Of a stretch of DNA of 64,000 bases, positions 37,530 to 48,400 are shown in pieces. Below the pieces are notes generated by a model that worked only from the letters and a program-made list of their open reading frames with translations, was not told where the DNA came from and searched no databases. The stretch is from Takakia lepidozioides. Lineage: Eukaryota; Streptophyta; Takakiopsida; Takakiales; Takakiaceae. Where the stretch lies: assembly GCA_030704615.1 (NCBI GenBank), contig CM060734.1, positions 52,342,042 through 52,406,041 of the forward strand, in the 5' to 3' direction. The position numbers and the translations under genes were made by a program. Position 1 is the stretch's first letter. Each line of letters starts with the position of its first letter.

Positions 37530-38036
37530 ATGCAAGTTGGGGCTTCCATGCCGCGCCCTAAAACTCCCTCGGCCGCTCCCCCTGGAATCCGTACTCCCCA
37601 AAAGATCTTTATTGTCCAGCGAGAAGTCGTTGACAGAGAATCTGAGTGCATTGTCAACACGCATTTCGACAGTGCCTACACTTGTGAACACCAAGCCTAT
37701 GCAGCTGCTTTCCGGAAGCAGATTGCTGAGATCCGGCATGTCTATGATGACATGGATGTGTTTTACAACCTGTTGAAAGAGACCAAGTCGCTCAAGGAGC
37801 TCTTGAAGAAAGTTATAAGATGGATGCGGGAGGATTTGTTAGATGAGTCTATGTATGAGGAGTTCAATGTCAGAGAGCGGCTGCTTGTGCATTCTGAAAA
37901 GACAGGGGAAAACGAGCTATTGGAGGAGCTTAAGGCTTCCTACTGTTCTGTAAATGACGAGGAAGAGGAAGACGACGATGATGAAGAGGAGGAGGAGGAG
38001 AAAAAACCCAGAGGCTCTAAGCGAAGGCGCAACTAA
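37530..38036 (+). CDS. Unrecognised protein with acidic tail and basic C-terminus
   Basis: A single open frame of 168 residues with in-frame Met codons at 1 and 7. The N-terminus is Pro/basic (MPRPKTPSAAPPGIRTP), followed by a likely folded part rich in charged helices (DMDVFYNLLKETKSLKELL, RWMREDLLDESMYEEF). Then comes an acidic run of about 18 Asp/Glu from residue ~141 and a final basic cluster KPRGSKRRRN that could serve as a nuclear localisation signal. I do not recognise the family. The codon pattern and compact, non-repetitive core argue for a real gene. An acidic tail with a basic end is common in nucleolar or chromatin-associated proteins, but the function is not inferable. Confidence 0.6.
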   Translation: MQVGASMPRPKTPSAAPPGIRTPQKIFIVQREVVDRESECIVNTHFDSAYTCEHQAYAAAFRKQIAEIRHVYDDMDVFYNLLKETKSLKELLKKVIRWMREDLLDESMYEEFNVRERLLVHSEKTGENELLEELKASYCSVNDEEEEDDDDEEEEEEKKPRGSKRRRN

Positions 38037-38984
38037 GGTAGTTCGGTGCTGCAGAGAGGTGATCTGTACAGTTGCTGCTGAATCTGAGGGAGCTGTTTAG
38101 CACGAGGTCCGTAATCAGATCCCGTGTATTGGTAACCAGTCGCCAAAGCTACTGAACCTGAGCCCTCGTCAGATGTGGCAATTGTCTCCTGAAAGTGTTG
38201 AAACTCATAGAAGTTCCAGAAGTTTTTTCTGCCGCATCAAGACCAATTATGCCGTTTTGGTGTTGGTCAGCTTTCACCGCCTGGAGAGCCTTGTCAACCA
38301 CTGCCACAAATTGAACGTGGTCAGTGAAGACTACTTCTGTGGGATTTTTTGCAAGGGCACATTTTTAGAGTGCCATACCAGCGATGCAACTTTATACTTA
38401 GAATCCACCTCCTGTATAGCAGGCACAGGGTGTGTTCTTCTAACCAATGTGCAAAGAACTGGACAAAGAGTTGCAGTGGTAAACTATATTATCTGCTCGT
38501 CTCACCAAGTTTTGAATTGGCCAAGCAATCACCACATTCCAAATTCTGTAACATGACTTTCATCAGGGTCGTTGCTGTGGTTCTCTGAGGAGCCTTCTTG
38601 GAGTGGCAGTGTAAGTGGCAGAAAGTTTTTCTTGGTTGTATTGAGTTAGATGTGTCTGTGTAGCCCACTGTCGAATGCAGAACTTGTCAGGGGCAGGTGA
38701 TCTGGTTCTGAAGCCCTTTGAGTTGTAAGTTTATGTTGTGCAATGATGCCGGATATGGCTTGAAATCCTAGGGTAGGATCTCGTGATTGCGCAACTCTGG
38801 TTATGAGAAGTCTCTTTCGGATTTATTGCCAGGGTTTTCATGTATGGCAATTTAGGTAAGAATTGACCACCTTGTGGTAGGTTGTGTGTTTCATGGTCAC
38901 ATCTCTGGTGACTGAGCAAAGATGATTGTTTGCAGACAAGATAGAATGATGGAAAACCGAAGTAACTTTTCAACGAACCCTCTA
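38037..38984. other. 3' flank of the acidic-tail gene, no gene supported
   Basis: Probably 3' UTR and intergenic DNA. An open frame at 38173-38556 has no recognisable features. Confidence 0.4.
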
Positions 38985-39715
38985 GAAACTAGGGAGTCCA
39001 TTGGCATGATAAATGCATTAGTGTCTGACACTGTGCGAATACCTTCCAGGTGGTGCATGATCTTGTTACACTGTTGATCATTTACCACTAAAACTGCAAA
39101 GGTGTTTGCATGGAAGCAGTGGCCTGTTGCCTCCAAAAAATGAAACTGGCAAGCAGAACCACCCCATAAGGCCACCATCAGCAGCATGGTGATCTATTTT
39201 CCTGCACCAGAATATGTAGACTTACAGTACAGGTTAACTGAACTCTGAACGAAACAAACGGTCCACTCTACTCTTGAAGGAATCCTTGGTGCCTTCGGGA
39301 TTGCAGATCTCAACAGGTTTGCAGATAAGAGGTGGTGAAGCAGAGAGCTGCCTTCTTGTGTAAGCTTACAAGCTCAAGGCAGACTGAGTTCGGTCACATA
39401 GAGAGACATGAAATTTGAGAATGCAGAATTGTCATGTCAGCTGATAGCCTCATATCACCTGCAGACGATGCCACCAGTTTTGGTTGCTCCAGCCCTGCTG
39501 CACTGCGCTCGGTAGGTGGGCATTGGCATCTCGGACACTGCTGTGGTGGAGACAATACCTTCCAGGTTGTGCATGATCATTTACCACTAAAACTGCAAAG
39601 GTGTTTGCATGGAAGCAGTGGCCTGTTGCCTCCAAAACATGAAACTGGCAAGCAGACCCACCCCATAAGGCCGCCATCAGCAGCATGGTGATCTATTTTC
39701 CTGCACCAGAATATG
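38985..39715. repeat. Dispersed direct repeat related to the 3' part of the root-cap gene
   Basis: About 150 bp around 39044-39213 recur at 39558-39715, sharing AATACCTTCCAGGT, GCAAAGGTGTTTGCATGGAA and CATCAGCAGCATGGTGATCT. In addition, 39475-39545 resembles 40338-40420 inside the root-cap gene's 3' coding end, so this is a chain of partial duplications of that gene's downstream region. Confidence 0.7.
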
Positions 39716-40285
39716 AAAACTCTGGGGACAAGTGGCTTACAGTCTCTGATAGTTAACTACAGACACTAATAGCAAGATTTCTAACGATAAAGCCTTATTT
39801 TGAATTTCTGTATGCAGCATTGGCTACCTCAGGTTGCAAGAAACACTAGACACAAACGGAAGAGAAGCACAAACTGCTCTACATTCCTCACATTAATGAT
39901 CACATACTTGAATCATTTACCCTTACCCTGATTTGGGTAAATGACTTACCCGCACAACACTGGTCGCGACGTCGTCTCGCACCTCACGACGTTAGGAGCG
40001 TGCGAATGTGCGTGAGCGAGCTTTGCGCTGCTGCCCAATCTTCTAGCTCCATCTACTCCTGGGTTCAGCTTGAGTGATGTTGGATCCATGGCTTTCCGAA
40101 GCGCCACAACTGAGCTCGCAGCGCGCCTGCTTTAGTCTTTCTATCACAAGCTTTTAGCCCGCTGGTAGAGGTCTCGTAGAGGTTGACGGTGGGCTGTAGG
40201 TGGGCTCAAGGTTCGCAAGCTCGAATGTCTAGCTGGGTTAACTTAGTACTCAATATGTTCTGTAATCGGCCTTCTTCGCGACCAG

Positions 40286-41582
40286 TCACTTGTGGGCGTC
40301 CGTATGATTTCCTTCTTCTTGAGGACATCGTCGGAGAGCGTTTGTAAGCGCCATTTTGGTGACTCCAGTGCTGCTGCACTCGCTTCTGTAGGTGGGCATC
40401 TGCAGCACATTGGGCAGAGCTGTGGGTGAGAACTGACTCGCTTTGCAATCAGGTGATAGCAAAGATGAGCTCCCGAACTTGTCGTCGCCTCCCATGATGG
40501 GCATTGGCACATTTCTCCTGACTGGGTTCTTGAAACCAGGCTGGTATGTCTGCCCCATGACGCCGTTCACATTGGACGTCAAGTTATAGAAGTTGAATTG
40601 CATATCTAAATGAGCGAAGCAGTCATCCTCAGTGATCTGGTAGTTGTGGACCTTACTTTCCGTGTCAGTGATAGGTACTGCGGTCAGGGAGACATCCATC
40701 TTCTCCTTGATGGTCACATGCACACTGTTCGTCTCACCGATTCGCTCTATGCTCACCTCGCCGTCGTTCGACGTCCACACAGACCTGATGCCTTGAGGAA
40801 CCACAACGCGCATCCCGTCGTACGAGAACAAGAGCTGGTCAACCTTGGAGTCCCTTGTGGCAACTTTCTCTGCAGCTACTGTGAGCGTGTAAGATTCAAA
40901 AATAAAGCCAAGCGCCTGCACCCATGTTTAATCGCGTGATCTGCCTTCTGGCCTCTTGCCAATAAAGTGAGCGTTGATGTGCAGATTTTGATCGGAGACT
41001 AGGCAGAAATCCCTGTCCTTCTTGCCGTGGAAGTAGAACATCACACCATCTCCACCAATAATACGGGAATCGTAGCACATTGCTCCAACGCCATAGCACA
41101 ATGGCAGGCGGCCTGCCACGCAAAGATCATTACAAATTTCTCCTGAACCTTTCTCCACCATTCAGGCTGGAAAAAGCAGAATACAGGCCTGCAGGCAGCA
41201 TCTGTTAACTGATTACAAACTGCAATTTTACAATTTGAGTTGATCAATCCACATGTATCTAACAGAAGGATAGTACCACAGTTTATAGTTAATAGATGTA
41301 CAACGTCACGATGCGCAGGGAAAAGGTGATACTACCTCTGCAGGTTGCTGTACAAATCTCACAGTCGATGTAACAGGCCTTGTTGAGGTGCCCATCCGCT
41401 AACAAGCGGTGCTGACAACTTTCGGGACATTCGAAAACCTTCTGGCACTTACTGTATCCGATGCAGCTGACCACGTCTCTGGCTGTGATGTTTACCACCA
41501 TCATGGCCAGTACTGCCCCTACAATCGCTAGGGGCACTCTATACCCCTTGAAAACCATTGTTGCTTCTTCGGTTAGACGCAA
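40286..41582 (-). pseudogene. Root-cap family secreted protein gene with one nonsense codon
   Basis: Exon 1 (41582-41336) encodes a signal peptide (MVFKGYRVPLAIVGAVLAMM) and a Cys-rich segment (CIGYSKCQKVFECPESC, CYIDCEICTATC). Exon 2 (41112-40286) joins in phase 1 and carries the Root_cap domain: CYDSRIIGGDGVMFYFHGKK, NLHINAHFIGKRP, TWVQALGFIF, then MGQTYQPGF, PMPIMGGDDKF and SSLLSPDCKASQF. In-frame TAA at 40930-40928 replaces the usual aromatic residue of the family's R-D-F/Y-T-W-V-Q motif. Otherwise the ~357-residue frame is open. The family is secreted and found in root caps and other plant tissues, with unclear molecular function. One base decides between gene and pseudogene, so the break may be recent, allelic or a sequence error. 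Confidence 0.8.
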
Positions 41583-42441
41583 TGTCGTGAAAGAAAGAGA
41601 TCTGAGGAAGAAACTGAGGTGAGAGAGACAGCACGGATAAAGCGCAGCCCTGCAATGGTTGCCAGAAACCCAGCTCTTTATATATTCTCACTTGAAGCTT
41701 ATCGATGTGAAACTGGAATCTAAGAGGATTCGCCTCAGCGATGGTGCAATGCAGAAAGATAAATATGGTATGCGGACGTGTCAAGTTTTTGCCTACCTGT
41801 CCGAATTTCAGAATATGCAATGCAACCTTCATCACCAGGGGACAAAACAGCTTCATGATGTTGAACGTGGAGACTTCGCTCAGCTGCCATTCCTCGATTC
41901 TGAACTCGATTCCAAGGATTCTCTCGTGCCTTAGAACCACTTTTCCCCAACAAGTTTTGTCGTAGAATGACCCAAGCGAACCATATACCCTAACCTTTTC
42001 ACAATACTCACATTCTCTCCGGATGCAATGTATGACGAGTGGATTCGAATATGCACTGCTTCGGAGGCTGGTGAGAATCTGCTGGAAAGATTGACAATCT
42101 GTGATCTAGTCAATGCTGGTTTGTGATCTGAAACCTGCCCGATGGGAAGTCCATTAATACGAAATGTTGAGGCATACATAGAAGTGACTTCCTGTCATTT
42201 TAGATCATTCCAGGAGATTCACAAACCAGAACAGCCGTGAAGAACTGCAGCTTTTCCTTGGCTCATTGTCAAAAGCTTGTGACATAAATCAAGGTCATGG
42301 ATACCAATTTTGGACACAATTCCAAAGATTCTTTCACATCAAAGCACGCCAAAATACAAACTTGATGGAACAAACTTAATGCAACACAAAGGTTTCGTCA
42401 GCCTCATGGAAGGCAGTGATGTAGACGAAGACTCCATGACT
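41583..42441. other. Intergenic between root-cap gene and NSUN5-type gene
   Basis: Holds the 5' flank of the root-cap gene and the 3' UTR of the NSUN5-type gene. No supported coding sequence. Confidence 0.4.
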
Positions 42442-45400
42442 CTATGCGACAATGAAGAGTCGCTCTTTTTTCCGCTTGCGTTTCAACTTTCTTCTGTGTA
42501 AAATTGAGCTCCGAGCTTCTTCCACCACTACACCAACCCTATCTTTTGGCAGATCTACATGTTTATCTTTGACTTCTGGCTGACAAGAATGGCCGTCACC
42601 TAATTTGTGCTGGACTGTAACAGAGTCTGATTGATTGCGAGTACGGACAAAGAGTGCAACAAAGAAACCATCCATCCTGTCCCTTGCCGCCTCAGTTCGC
42701 AGGAGATGGTGGGCTGCACACATACAATCACATTTTCGAGATTTTTAGTGGCAAACCCTAACAGGTAATAGAGCTACTGATTCTGATGTTGAGATTCAAT
42801 TTTGTCAGTACAATGCATAGACCTGAGATGCTGTCACCTGGCATTGTGGGAGCTTCGCACAGATCCTGTTACAGGCCTGACCCTAATTTTATATCCCAAG
42901 GAAACATGCACAATGTAAGGATCATTCTACCCTGATTAACAATTTATGGTTGGAGGCTGCCACAAGTGATCACACATTAGAGTACTGAAGTTCAAAAGAG
43001 AAAGCAACAGTGAGGGAACAAAATACTCTAGAAACTTAATGCTGTAGCATTGTGGTCCCTCACCCTCGGCCTCTCTTTCTACTGCCACACCCCGGTCCGC
43101 ATAAAGCTGAGAAATGGGTGAGAGGAGAGCACAATGGATGCTACTGCTATCACTGTAGACACTCTAGCAGTGGAACTTAACTTCCTGGGTTAACTTGGCT
43201 CTGGCCTTCAGAAGTTTGTGAGTGTCTTTAGGAGTGGTAGCAACTTCAATGCAAAATTAACCCCAGAAATTCAAACCCAACGGGAGTCGCAGCTAATTGC
43301 ATTCTCTACCTTAGAATTTTACAGCATTTCCAAACAGGACACATTGCTTAAAACATTACCTCTGTACTGCCTCACAAATGGACATCATCCAACCAGCATA
43401 CAATGACAGAGAGGGACAGACAGGTCCACTAGAAAACAATGTACAACATCGTAGACATCCACTGTACGATACAGAAGGTAATGAGACCAGATACATTTCC
43501 AACAAATAGATTGTACCTACCTCCATCAAAGACCGGGAGACCTCTATGTGACCAACTTGGGAATGGTGTGGCTAGCTGGAAACTATTAGCAGTTGCATAG
43601 GGCAGCACAGCCTTGATCACATCTTCATTTTCTCTTTGATGGATGGAACACGTGCTGTAAACAACCCTCTCTACACCTGGAACTGCAACCAAACAAGGCT
43701 TTGTCAAGCAATCCCCCACACCCTTTCTTCCTTCTGGTCCCTTTCTGTACTCCCACCTCACAAAGGTAATGTCTGTTCCCTCTACCTTACTTCGGAGGCA
43801 TGGACTCTTGATCGTTTAACGTGCCATTTCACCCACTCTCTTTATGCCTCAATCATCCTACATGATCTAACATGATAATAATAGCTCTGTATATGGATTA
43901 TCAGGTCTATAACAGGCAGAGCTGTTTGGTAAAGACCATTTGATAAACATCCAGTTGATAGAGACTACCTACAGACCCTTGCATCAGAACATTGCGGAGG
44001 AATAACAATCAATAAACGGTATGTGCTTCTGTGCCAATCTCTATCACCATAAAATTGCTGTTTGATCTTAGCCTAGAATGTTTCACAAATCAATGCCATG
44101 AAGGATAGGTTATCCCATAACAGAATAAGGGGAGGGCTCTACATAGGGAAACTACATGAGATTCATTTAGTCTACAGCTTTAAGGTCCTGATCACATATC
44201 AGGCTGACTGTGTTCTACCCTAACCTCTTAAACTTGGGTGAGTGACATAATAAGTAGGTAGTACAACAACATGAGAGTACACTAACATGAGAGGGCATGG
44301 AGGAGGGCTGTCTCCTGGAACCGTGCCAACTGCTCTACCCTTTGTCTCTCTGTCTCATCCTGAGTTCTTCCTGCAAACCCAGCACATATAGTCCCAGTTC
44401 AAGATGAGTATGATAGCACTGTGAAGTTAACAGGTTGATGATGTGGCACACCACCGAAGTCCTTTGACCAATATTTAAAAGGTTTGATGCGAAGTTTGGA
44501 GAGGATCCCAAACCAGCCCTAATGGCAGATAAAATCAGACACCAATGAGCAGGTTTGATGGCCATATCAGCAACGGAGCAAACCTCATATATTCATATAG
44601 CTCGAAGAGAACTTAAATCAGGTTATAAACTTGCGAAATAGCACTTGTAGCCAACAATATGTGAAGCACCTGTTGCTGCGGATGGAAGGAGGTAATCTAA
44701 GCGTTGCATAGTGGTCCCGGATCCAGAGCAAGATGGATCCAACAGTATAGCACGCACCTGCACACTACATATTTTCCAGATTAGATGACAGGAGTGTTGC
44801 ACACAAATGATGGACTTACTAGCCAGCTAATCATGAGCATCACTAGTCTTGGTCTCTGTCAGGCAAGCTTGTATCTGTTAAGGATTTAAAGTATTCATTT
44901 TACCTTCACATAGTCAGGCAACTCTGGGTCAATCCTCAGAAAGTCCTGATGCTGGATCTCCACATCTATGTCGAAGTTCAGGAAAGCCGACTTGTAAAAA
45001 CCTGTTTTCAAAGTGGTTGCATCTTTTCGCTACAGCCAATGGTCATAAGAAATATGGTGAAAAACAGTTTCCTGTAAACCAGCTAGCAACAGAACATCTG
45101 GATCACAAGAAAGTGGATACTGGAAGCACCCAAGAGCTGCACGGTTTCACGCAATCTCTGCACCCGCTTCTCATTAACTTCACATGCAATCACCTTCCCC
45201 TGCCCTTCCATAAGAGCAGCCAGGTGGACAGTCTTGTTCCCAGGAGCAGCACAGGCATCCAGTACCTGTGAAAATATCCAAAATATCAAGTTACATATCC
45301 ATTCCACACTGGCGCCATACTCATCAATACATCCATTGCAGTTGCTTTTTGGCATTGCAATATTGAGGGGCAGGAGGAAATTTTCTAAATAAAAAGATGG

Positions 45401-48400
45401 ACTTAAGTAGAGGATCTCACCACCACATATGCAGGCAGTGTTCTAAGGTTCTGCTAGGCACTCTCTCTCTCTCTCTCTCTGGGTGCTTAAGGAGTGTATG
45501 TCAGCATGCTCCAAAACAGCCAATGTGGCTGTTCGGGGTGAGTTTGGCATTCCGTCCTTAAGCTCCCGACGAGATGAATTCAAGGTCAGATGGTGGGGTC
45601 AGCTGCAACATATGCCCAACACCAGATATCCTAAATTAATCGACTCTATATCTTGAAAACAGGACCGCCCTGTCAAACAGGCCAAGTCCTGGCAGAAGAG
45701 AGTAGAAGAGATCCTCAAGGACCTGGACCTGGATCCGCAAGTCTTGACCCTGCTGGATAAATCTGACTTAGAGGCTGTAGTGTCCTCAGCCATGTCTGTT
45801 GCCATGAGATTGTCTGATGAAAATGAAGTTAGGCAGAAAACTTCCCTGAACTTGTTTCCAGTCTGTGACATGGGGGAGGACATCTTGGATGACCTCAAGG
45901 GTCTACCCACTCTCGGCACTAGACTGAAATTTAAACTCAGGGCAGGAAGCCTACCTTTGAACAGCAAACAGAAGCAGAGAGGAAAGGGAGAGTGCAATTG
46001 CCCGTTGTGTGGGCAATCTGAAGACAGTATTCATTTTCTGATACACTGTCCGGGGTTCTCTCACCAAAGAGACGCTCTCTTCAAATCTATTAAGGGAATT
46101 GTGCCTGTACCCCTGTTTACCAACTTTGAAAGTCTCGAGGCTGAGCCAAAAGCCCAGGCCCTCCTGAGGCCTAGTTTTTGGGCAAATCACACACAGCAGA
46201 TTGATGCTTGTGTGAAGGGATTTCTAGAGGATATCTGGAAAACCCGGATTAATTCTATATATGAAGGTAAGTCTTACTACCAACGTCAGCCCCTGACAGA
46301 GGTAGGTTCTGTCCCTTTTGTTCCCGCTCAAACTGGGCGCGGGGTCAATGGCCACAAGGCTACGGCAAACAACGTCTTATGAGTACAATCTCTCTCTCTT
46401 TCATTGAATGTGGCTAAGTTCTCTGTACCACACTCAAAAATTGCCTGATCCCTCTGGCTCTCTCTCTCTCCTTGAATATGGCTAACTCCATTCTTGGATT
46501 ACTTAATCAACCTGAAAATGAGAGACTTGAGGATTTTTGCATGTGTGTGTGTGTCCCTCTCTCTCTCTTTCCTTGAATGGAACAGCATGAGTACATTCTG
46601 TCTTTCCCTGAAAATGGCAATGTTCTTTGTTACCACATTCAAGATATTGTTTTTCTGTTCAGGTTTTTTCCCTAGAACGGAGAACAGGATGACTCATTAA
46701 TACCTTACTTGTAGCCATAGTTCGGCAGTAAGGTACTCAGCTCCTTCAGCTCTTACCCGCTCCTCTTCCAAATGAGAAGAGTGGCCAGGCTTTCTAAAAT
46801 TGTAGGGCGCTCCTTTAGGTAAGACCTAGGGAGAACCCTAATGAGTCATCCTTAAGCAGTTTGAAGGGCTGCTTAGAATGGCAACACAAAGAGAGTTGAC
46901 ACTAGATCTAGTCTGAATCTAGTAATACTATTGCAAACCAAGGGCTTCTATGTGTGCCCTTGCTTGTGGCTCCTTGTTGTTCTACTTTGTCCCATGGTCC
47001 CCGAAACCCTGTGGATGTCATAAAGTTTTTCTCTTCTTTTCTATCTTCCTTACAGTCTGATATCAGACACATGAGGAAAAAGAGGCACACTGCAGAATAA
47101 AGCATCAAAGTACCAACAAACAAATGAGGCTGGAAAGATGCTTATACCACCCAGTCTTTAGCTGGTGCCAGTGCCTCAGCCGGCATGCAGCTTGCCTTTC
47201 CCTGCACCAAATAAAGTTTCACCAATTACATCAATCGATACTTCACTTCATAAATCGATTCCTCCTGCTTTACAGAATTCATTACGTCATGTCTGCCCAT
47301 CAAGAAAAGTCTAGCTTCCATCAAGTAGTTCCTGGGGTGTTCCTGTAGCCAAGCATTCAACTCTTGGGGCCCTCACTTCATGGCAGCTGTGCAGAAAAGC
47401 TTTGCACAGTGATGTCCACCTGGGGGCCACTCTCCACTATGAGACTTCAGAAGTATATTCTGCTAGGTCCAATGGCACTGTTTCATGTCACCAGGACAAA
47501 ATGTACCCCAACACCAGCCTTCGGAACAAACTAGTAGTATGACGGCAACTTTACATAATTCCAGATTGGCCATTCATTAGTCGCACTTTGAAAAGCCGAG
47601 AACAGTGGATGCGTCACCTCTACTGAGACAGATCATTGATAGTGATTATGGTACTAAAGTCAATGTATACAACAAAGCCTATTTTGTTTTACAATCAGCT
47701 AGCACTTACTACTACATGGGCCATGTATCTTTAGTCAGTAAGGAAAGAAAACCTTAGTTAATGGATGTCGCAAAAAGGTTAGTATCATGATTATATGTTG
47801 CACATTATCAAGGACTTCAAGAGAGGCCTACCTGCTGCAACACACAGCCCTGCAAGACAAGAGGGTGTTTGTGGAGATCAGTGCCTGCAGGAAGCACCAG
47901 CAAATTTGATACCAAATCGTCCAGCTCCACCTACCGAGAAAAGAACCAAAGTGAAAGATAAGACAGGTTTATGATACAAACAAGGGTGAGCTATCACCTA
48001 AGCCCAAGGAAACTTTTTCTACACCTTGTTTCTAAACAGGCGATAACTTCACACCTGCTTCATAAACACTGGCATTTGGACACAGCCTGTTTAAGCACTC
48101 TGTGGCCCATATGCCTAGTTTGGACAACATGTGAAGGCAAAGTTCAACCAATTGAGAAGGTCCAGTAAGACAGACACAATCTCACGTCATTGACAGTCAG
48201 GCGGAGCCTAGCAAGGGCCTCTGCAACAGTCATCTTTAGAGTGTTGACTCGAACATAACGAGGCATCAATGGACCTGCACACTCATGCAACAAAGTACAC
48301 ATAAATAGGACTATTATGAAGTGAATCAGCAACATGCAAGCAACTTACTAGCTCAAGATTTACATTCGCTGTGCCCTATCGATACACCATCAACTAAAGA

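Noticed and set aside
45744-46382. 212-codon frame as a host gene
   Set aside because: The zinc-binding end pattern, the RWWGQ lead-in and the position in an intron on the antisense strand identify it as a LINE fragment.
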